A stretch of DNA of 9,712 nt, from assembly GCA_023230905.1 (NCBI GenBank), contig JALNWL010000087.1, positions 1 to 9,712 of the forward strand, read 5' to 3'. Source of the DNA: Syntrophales bacterium. Lineage in GTDB: Bacteria; Desulfobacterota; Syntrophia; Syntrophales; UBA2251. This document shows, in pieces, positions 5,323 to 9,712 of the stretch. Within the stretch, counting starts at the first letter, position 1. Every line of letters begins with the position of its first letter. The notes beneath the pieces were generated by a model. The model worked only from the letters and a program-made list of their open reading frames with translations, was not told the origin of the DNA and did not search any database. Both the position numbers and the translations under genes were made by a program.

Positions 5323-6546
5323 CTAATTCCTTTTCTGTTCCAGGTCAAAGGTGTCGTGGAGAACCATCACGGCCAATTCGGTATATTTAGCCTGAACGAC
5401 GCAGGAGATCTTGATCTCGGAGGTGCTGATCATGAGGATATTGATGCCCTCCTGCGCCAGTGCCGTGAACATCCGCGAGGCGACGCCGGAGTGGCTGACC
5501 ATGCCGACACCGATGATGGAGACCTTGGCGACATTGTCGTCCAGATCAACGTTGGCGGCGCCGATCTCCCGGCAGACGTCCTGAAGCAACCGGTAGGCCT
5601 CCCGGCTGTCCTTTTTCGAGACCGTGAACGTCAGATCGGTAAACCCTTCCAGACTGGCATTCTGAATAATCATGTCCACCACGATATTCTGCGCGGACAG
5701 GGGTGTGAAAATCTTCCCGGCGATTCCCGGTCGGTCCGGCACATGGACCACGGTCAGCTTGGCCTGATCGCGATCGTAGGTCACACCGGAAACCACTTCC
5801 TTTTCCATGTCTTTGTCCTCCTTGGTCACTAAGGTTCCCCCCTCGTCGGAAAACGAGCATTTGACACAGATGGGAACGCCATGTTTTTTTGCCAACTCGA
5901 CAGATCTCGGCTGCAGGACCTTGGCCCCCGTGCGGGCCATTTCGAGCATCTCATCGTAGGAGATGCGGTCGATCCGCCGCGCCTTCGAACAGAGATTCGG
6001 GTCGGTCGTGTAGACGCCGTCGACGTCTGTATAAATGTCGCAGACGTCCGCCTTCAGGGCGGCCGCCAGTGCCACGGCGCTTGTATCGGACCCTCCGCGC
6101 CCCAAGGTCGTGATATCGCCTCTCTCATCGACGCCCTGGAATCCCGCCACCACGCAGATAATCCCGTCACGCAGGGCCTGCGCGATTCCTGCCGTCTCCA
6201 CATCGAGGATTCTTGCCTTCGCGTGTGCTGAGTCGGTACGAATCCTCACCTGGAACCCGAGGAAGGATTTCGCCGGATGGTTCATCTCGTTCAGAATCAT
6301 GGACAGTAGGGTGACCGAGACCTGCTCGCCCGTTGCAATGAGGGCGTCGTACTCCCGACTCGGAGGATTTGGGCAGGCCGACTGCGCCAGTCGGATCAGC
6401 CTGTCCGTTTCTCCGGCCATGGCCGACAGGACGACGACCACCTGATTCCCCATCTCCCGGACCCGGACGGCCCGACGGGCAACGTTACGGATTTTTTCGA
6501 TGTCGGCTACGGATGTGCCGCCATATTTTTGAACAATCAAAGACAT
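5323..6546 (-). CDS. lysC: Aspartate kinase (aspartokinase)
   Basis: Phosphorylates aspartate to 4-phospho-aspartate, the first step to lysine, methionine, threonine and diaminopimelate. The 407 residues comprise an amino acid kinase domain (KYGGTSV at 7-13, TTLGRGGSDTSAVALAAAL at 146-164, YTDVDGVYTTDP at 172-183) and two C-terminal ACT-type regulatory repeats from about 265 onward (VPDRPGIAGKIF, then VGMVSHSGVASRMF and ISTSEIKIS). This is the monofunctional type with no fused homoserine dehydrogenase. Feedback control by lysine or threonine is expected from the ACT repeats; the effector cannot be told from sequence alone. The ATG at 6546 lies four bases after the tsaE stop, with only a distant GGAAAGGGGG upstream. 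Inside the gene, Met247 (ATG at 5808) is preceded by a perfect AAGGAGG, matching the beta-subunit start known in Bacillus and Corynebacterium aspartokinases. Confidence 0.97.
   Translation of the reverse strand: MSLIVQKYGGTSVADIEKIRNVARRAVRVREMGNQVVVVLSAMAGETDRLIRLAQSACPNPPSREYDALIATGEQVSVTLLSMILNEMNHPAKSFLGFQVRIRTDSAHAKARILDVETAGIAQALRDGIICVVAGFQGVDERGDITTLGRGGSDTSAVALAAALKADVCDIYTDVDGVYTTDPNLCSKARRIDRISYDEMLEMARTGAKVLQPRSVELAKKHGVPICVKCSFSDEGGTLVTKEDKDMEKEVVSGVTYDRDQAKLTVVHVPDRPGIAGKIFTPLSAQNIVVDMIIQNASLEGFTDLTFTVSKKDSREAYRLLQDVCREIGAANVDLDDNVAKVSIIGVGMVSHSGVASRMFTALAQEGINILMISTSEIKISCVVQAKYTELAVMVLHDTFDLEQKRN
5806..5823 (-). promoter_or_regulatory. Internal ribosome binding site and candidate lysC beta-subunit start
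   Basis: On the minus strand AAGGAGG (5817-5823) is followed after eight bases by an in-frame ATG (5806-5808), Met247 of the aspartokinase. Translation from here would give a 161-residue protein beginning MEKEVVSGV and containing only the two ACT repeats. In Corynebacterium glutamicum and in Bacillus subtilis aspartokinase II, the regulatory beta subunit is made from an internal start at the equivalent place. The Shine-Dalgarno match here is stronger than that of the full-length start. Confidence 0.6.
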
Positions 6547-6550
6547 TTAC

Positions 6551-7030
6551 CTACTTTGTGCCCCCTTTCCAGATATCATCGACTCTGCGAACAATCGCCG
6601 CCGCCGCCCGAAGACCGATGTGTCGTCGGCCCGCATCAATATAGCGCAATTCAATAAAAATACAACCCTCGTCGAGGATATCGGAGATCTTCTCGGCCCA
6701 TTCGACGACCGTAACCCCGTCGGCGAAAAAGAACTCCTCGTAACCAAGGGTCTCCAGATCTGCGGCTCCGCCCAGACGATAAAGGTCGACGTGGTAGAGC
6801 GTCAATCGTCCGGGATATTCGTTGACAAGGGTGAAGGTCGGACTTGTGATCGCAAAGGTTTCCGGGATGTCGAGACCGCGCGCAATTCCCTGTGCCAACG
6901 TTGTCTTGCCGGCGCCCAGGTCGCCACTCAGGGCCACGATCGATCCGGCGGTCAGCGTCCGGCCGATCGCCTCACCCAGGCGACGTGTCTCCTCCGGGCT
7001 TGGGCACACCACATCGAGCCGTTCATTCAT
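6551..7030 (-). CDS. tsaE: TsaE, ATPase of the tRNA t6A modification complex
   Basis: Works with TsaB and TsaD to make N6-threonylcarbamoyladenosine at position 37 of tRNAs reading ANN codons; TsaE is the P-loop ATPase that drives the cycle. From the ATG at 7030 the protein has 159 residues, a normal size. It shows Walker A GDLGAGKTT at 36-44, the SPTFTLVNEY switch segment, HVDLYRL, and the VVEWAE motif. The reading frame stays open upstream to 7210, but that extra part lies over acpS and does not resemble TsaE, so I reject it. ATG at 7042 (MPTPMNERL) is a minor alternative. The 7030 start overlaps the acpS stop by eight bases, suggesting coupled translation, and the stop is four bases before lysC. 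A weak GGAT is the only visible ribosome binding site. Confidence 0.95.
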   Translation of the reverse strand: MNERLDVVCPSPEETRRLGEAIGRTLTAGSIVALSGDLGAGKTTLAQGIARGLDIPETFAITSPTFTLVNEYPGRLTLYHVDLYRLGGAADLETLGYEEFFFADGVTVVEWAEKISDILDEGCIFIELRYIDAGRRHIGLRAAAAIVRRVDDIWKGGTK

Positions 7031-7448
7031 AGGGGTCGGCATCCAATTCTGGTCCACGCGGGCGACGACCGTCGGCTTCGAGAACGACGACCGCCATGGC
7101 ATGGTCCTTCGTGTGCGTGATCGTGAGATGGGTTCGCCCGATTCCGCGCCTTTCGAGAATCCACAACGCATTTGCATGCAGGAGGAGCGTAGGGCGCCCG
7201 TCCCTTTCATTGACCGTTTCGATCTCGTGCAGGCGCACGCCCATGCCCAGACCGAGTCCCAAGGACTTCAAGAGGGCCTCCTTGACCGCGAATCTGGCTG
7301 CGAAATGGATTGCAGGCCGGGCGCGTTCCGAACAGGCGTCAATCTCACGAAGGGTGAACACCCGTCTGTGAAACGCGTCCCCCCACCGTGTGGCGATGCG
7401 CTCGATCCTGGCAATCTCGACAAGGTCGATCCCGATCCCGGCGATCAT
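7023..7448 (-). CDS. acpS: Holo-[acyl-carrier-protein] synthase (AcpS)
   Basis: Transfers 4'-phosphopantetheine from coenzyme A to the conserved serine of acyl carrier protein, activating it for fatty acid synthesis. The 141 residues show the family motifs: GIGIDLVEIARI at the N-terminus with metal-binding Asp8, FAARFAVKEALLKSLG at 49-64 with metal-binding Glu57, and the C-terminal HLTITHTKDHAMAVVVLE. A polar tail of about 17 residues (ADGRRPRGPELDADPYE) follows the last conserved strand and is probably dispensable, since its end overlaps tsaE. The ATG at 7448 overlaps the folP stop as ATGA, and a perfect AAGGAGG lies seven bases upstream, so translation is likely coupled to folP but also efficient by itself. 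No NAD(P)HX epimerase/dehydratase gene separates it from tsaE, unlike many related clusters. Confidence 0.95.
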   Translation of the reverse strand: MIAGIGIDLVEIARIERIATRWGDAFHRRVFTLREIDACSERARPAIHFAARFAVKEALLKSLGLGLGMGVRLHEIETVNERDGRPTLLLHANALWILERRGIGRTHLTITHTKDHAMAVVVLEADGRRPRGPELDADPYE

Positions 7449-8674
7449 GTCCGCGCCTCCTTCAGTGCGTCGATCATCGACACGACCTTCCTGGCCGCCG
7501 GAACGTTGTGGACGCGCACGATCGCGGCACCGTTCATCGCGGCCGCCGCGATCGCCGCAGCGGTTCCTTCGGAGGAAGCCGACAGCGTCTCCCCGGTGAT
7601 CTGTCGGACGAACGATTTCCTCGAGACTCCTGCCAGGATCGGCCGGCCGAGCATGCGCAGCTCCGCCAGCCCGTTCAAAAGTGCAAGGTTGTCCCCCAGG
7701 GACTTTCCAAAGCCGAAGCCGGGGTCGACGATGATCCGATCGAAGCCGATCCCGGAAGTCTGCGCGGCTTCAAGGCGTTCCTTCAGGTAGAGGACGATGT
7801 CGCCGGGCAGGGAGCGGTACTCGGAGAGGGCTGCCTGCATGGTCTTGGGGAGACCCCGCATATGCATGAGGACCACCGCCGCACCCGATTCCGCAACGAC
7901 TGCCGGCATCGCCGGATCGTAGGTCATCGCGCTTATGTCGTTGACGATCTCCGCTCCGGCCGCGAGAGCATGACGGGCGATTTCCGCCTTGGTGGTGTCG
8001 ACGGACACCGGAACCTCCACGCATGCATGGAGGGCCTCGATTACCGGCAAGATGCGCGCCAGTTCGACGTCGGCCGGAACGGGATCCGCGCCCGGGCGGC
8101 TGGATTCGCCCCCGACGTCGATGAAGTCCGCACCCTCCTCGGCCATCCGGTATCCGTATTGAACGGCCGCATCCACCGTGGGAAATTGCCCGCCGTCCGA
8201 AAAGGAGTCCGGAGTGACATTGATGATGCCCATGACGGCGGTCGTTTTCCCGACGGTCATCTCCCTGTGGCCTGTCCGCAGGAGGTAGTCGGTGCATTCC
8301 GAGTTCTCGAGAATCTCGATCAGACTCCGCGAGAGTCCGGAAAGGCCAAAGGGTTGAACCGCGAGCTTTGCGGCCAGGCGGCGAATCTGCTTGGGCGTTC
8401 CCATGATCAGCACGTCGGTGGACGGGTTCGTGCAGGCGACACTTTCGCGATGTACAGCGGCATCCCCGCCGGAGGCGAGCATTTCTTGCTTGAGGATGTT
8501 CGCCACGCGGCACTCGACATCGTCAAGGGCGATCAGCAGGCTTCGCATTTTGGGAAGCATGGCACGAATCCCGTGCGGATCGACGCCGATCCGCGCGAGA
8601 ATCCTGCCGGCCTGGAGTTCTGTGGGGGCGTGGATGAGACGGGGGGAATATCTCCCGTTTGGCTTCAGTTCCAT
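7445..8674 (-). CDS. folP: Dihydropteroate synthase with N-terminal extension
   Basis: Condenses 6-hydroxymethyl-dihydropterin diphosphate with p-aminobenzoate to form dihydropteroate in folate synthesis; the target of sulfonamides. The TIM-barrel catalytic domain occupies about 146-405 and has every signature: GIINVTPDSFSDGG at 149-162, DVGGESSRPGADPV at 186-199, VSVDTTKAEIA at 223-233, NDIS at 245-248, LMHMRG at 269-274, DPGFGFGKS at 317-325 and SRKSF at 351-355. The total of 409 residues exceeds the usual 270-290 because of about 140 extra N-terminal residues, including STDVLIMGTPKQIRRLAAKL (85-104). I recall similar extensions in deltaproteobacterial enzymes; their role is not known to me. 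The ATG at 8674 follows the ftsH stop by nine bases without a clear Shine-Dalgarno sequence. The stop overlaps acpS by four bases. Confidence 0.95.
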   Translation of the reverse strand: MELKPNGRYSPRLIHAPTELQAGRILARIGVDPHGIRAMLPKMRSLLIALDDVECRVANILKQEMLASGGDAAVHRESVACTNPSTDVLIMGTPKQIRRLAAKLAVQPFGLSGLSRSLIEILENSECTDYLLRTGHREMTVGKTTAVMGIINVTPDSFSDGGQFPTVDAAVQYGYRMAEEGADFIDVGGESSRPGADPVPADVELARILPVIEALHACVEVPVSVDTTKAEIARHALAAGAEIVNDISAMTYDPAMPAVVAESGAAVVLMHMRGLPKTMQAALSEYRSLPGDIVLYLKERLEAAQTSGIGFDRIIVDPGFGFGKSLGDNLALLNGLAELRMLGRPILAGVSRKSFVRQITGETLSASSEGTAAAIAAAAMNGAAIVRVHNVPAARKVVSMIDALKEART

Positions 8675-8683
8675 AGGCGGGGC

Positions 8684-9712
8684 TCAGGCAGGGATTGCGG
8701 CGGCTCCTCCGGCCGTGTCGTCCGCGTCGGGCGGAAAGACGAGGGCATCGATCTCCTCCGCGTTCAGAACCTCTTTCTCCAGAAGAGCGCTGGCCATGCG
8801 GTTGAGAATGTCCATGTGATCCATCAATAGCGTTTTGGATTTTTCATAGGCGTCGGAGACGATTCGCGTGATTTCCTGGTCGATCTTCTCGGCGGTCTGT
8901 TCACTGTAATCCTTGTGTGTAGCAAATTCACGGCCGAGGAAGATCTGTTCCTCCTTCTTGCCGTAACTCAATGGACCCATCACTTCACTCATCCCCCATT
9001 CGCAGACCATCTTCCTCGCGAGATGGGTGGCACGCTCGATGTCGTTTCCGGCGCCGGTGGTGAAATCATTCAGCACCAGGGCCTCCGCGGCTCGACCCCC
9101 AAGCAGGATCGCGATGTTGTTCAGGAGGTACTTCCGGGGATAGGTGTGTTTTTCGTCGATTGGAAGCTGCTGGGTCAATCCGAGGGCCCGACCTCTTGGG
9201 ATGATGGTAACCTTGTGGATGGGATCGGTGCCGGGCAGCAGCTTGGCGACCAGCGTGTGACCGGCCTCATGGTAGGCCGTGTTGCGTTTCTCGCTGTCGC
9301 TGATGACCATGCTCTTGCGCTCCGCCCCCATGAGGACCTTGTCTTTGGCGAATTCGAAATCGCGCATGCCGACCCTTTCCTTCCCCATGCGCGCGGCGTA
9401 CAGCACCGACTCGTTGACGAGATTCTCGATATCGGCTCCGGAGAATCCGGGCGTACCCCGTGCGATGACGGCAAAGTTCACGTCTTCGTCTAGGATGGTT
9501 TTCTTGGCATGCACCTGGAGGATCTTCTCGCGGCCCCTGACGTCGGGGAGTGGCACCATGACCTGCCGGTCGAAGCGCCCCGGTCTCAGCAGCGCCGGAT
9601 CCAGGACGTCCGGTCGGTTTGTCGCCGACACCAGGATGACCCCTTCGTTGGATTCGAATCCGTCCATCTCCACAAGGAGCTGGTTCAGCGTCTGCTCCCG
9701 TTCGTCGTGCCC
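8684..9712 (-). CDS. ftsH: FtsH, membrane AAA+ zinc metalloprotease, C-terminal part (runs off the window end)
   Basis: Membrane-anchored ATP-dependent protease that degrades membrane proteins and some soluble regulators. The 342 residues present begin inside the AAA+ domain at GHDEREQTLNQ. They include the second region of homology with the two arginines of RPGRFDR (fragment residues 43 and 46, matching the arginine fingers of E. coli FtsH). Next comes the zinc site HEAGH (fragment 148-152; bases 9257-9271), with the likely third ligand Asp224 in TTGAGNDIERAT. The IIPRGRALG segment and a C-terminal helical region are present, followed by a short Ala-Gly-rich tail. The transmembrane segments and Walker motifs are outside the window. 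The stop is nine bases before folP, the linkage seen in many proteobacteria. No defect is visible in the part present. Confidence 0.97.
   Translation of the reverse strand, partial: GHDEREQTLNQLLVEMDGFESNEGVILVSATNRPDVLDPALLRPGRFDRQVMVPLPDVRGREKILQVHAKKTILDEDVNFAVIARGTPGFSGADIENLVNESVLYAARMGKERVGMRDFEFAKDKVLMGAERKSMVISDSEKRNTAYHEAGHTLVAKLLPGTDPIHKVTIIPRGRALGLTQQLPIDEKHTYPRKYLLNNIAILLGGRAAEALVLNDFTTGAGNDIERATHLARKMVCEWGMSEVMGPLSYGKKEEQIFLGREFATHKDYSEQTAEKIDQEITRIVSDAYEKSKTLLMDHMDILNRMASALLEKEVLNAEEIDALVFPPDADDTAGGAAAIPA

Noticed and set aside
5946..5966. Perfect seven-base-pair inverted repeat GCATCTC / GAGATGC inside lysC
   Set aside because: It encodes the conserved SYDEMLEMA segment of aspartokinase and has no T run, so it is most likely a by-product of the coding sequence.
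7031..7210. N-terminal extension of the tsaE frame up to 7210
   Set aside because: Lies almost entirely over acpS, has a Ser/Arg-rich out-of-frame composition, and TsaE homology begins only after 7030.
8014..8033. Inverted repeat CCTCCA / TGGAGG inside folP, and a 14-base match (ACCGGAACCTCCAC) between 8007-8020 and 3837-3850
   Set aside because: The folP copy encodes the ordinary VEVPVSV strand. The second copy is a single short match upstream of tRNA-Leu with no further similarity, within chance for this base composition.
7388..8830. 480-residue plus-strand open frame opposite folP, acpS and ftsH ends
   Set aside because: Covers parts of three real minus-strand genes, has no coherent protein motif and is rich in His, Arg, Gly and Asp as expected for an antisense frame.

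Overview
The window looks like a housekeeping segment of a chromosome from a GC-rich Gram-negative bacterium, most likely a deltaproteobacterium in the broad sense (Desulfobacterota and relatives). This placement is inference. It rests on the tig-clpP-clpX-lon and ftsH-folP-acpS-tsaE-lysC gene orders, on a dihydropteroate synthase with a long N-terminal extension of the kind I associate with that group, and on a single-domain aspartokinase with two ACT repeats. I see no insertion sequence, phage gene, CRISPR array or other sign of transfer.

Left block (1-3632, minus strand): the protein quality-control operon, transcribed tig > clpP > clpX > lon, with lon cut off by the window start. Trigger factor folds nascent chains at the ribosome. 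ClpXP and Lon are the ATP-dependent proteases that remove what fails to fold or is tagged. tig and clpP abut with no spacer (stop TAA directly followed by ATG), and the other gaps are short.

Middle (3633-4107): 475 bases without a protein gene, holding two minus-strand tRNA genes. tRNA-Pro(GGG) has its own promoter and an intrinsic terminator just after it. tRNA-Leu(UAG) lies between a strong sigma70-type promoter and tig. No terminator is visible between tRNA-Leu and tig, so the tRNA promoter may also drive the chaperone-protease operon. To the right, reading the other way, is a small secreted lytic transglycosylase (4108-4716) with an apparent TTG start.

Right block (4739-9712, minus strand): a very tight run ftsH (truncated by the window end) > folP > acpS > tsaE > lysC > a ComEA-like helix-hairpin-helix protein. 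Gaps or overlaps are at most about 10 bases. The run mixes membrane proteolysis, folate synthesis, acyl-carrier-protein activation, tRNA t6A modification, aspartate-family amino acid synthesis and a membrane-anchored DNA-binding protein. It converges on the transglycosylase gene with only 22 bases between stop codons.

Nothing here looks like an undescribed multi-gene system. The best leads are small. One is a near-perfect internal ribosome binding site inside lysC at the exact place where the separate beta subunit starts in some Gram-positive aspartokinases. Others are the coupling of tRNA-Leu to the tig operon and the unusually compact folP-acpS-tsaE arrangement.
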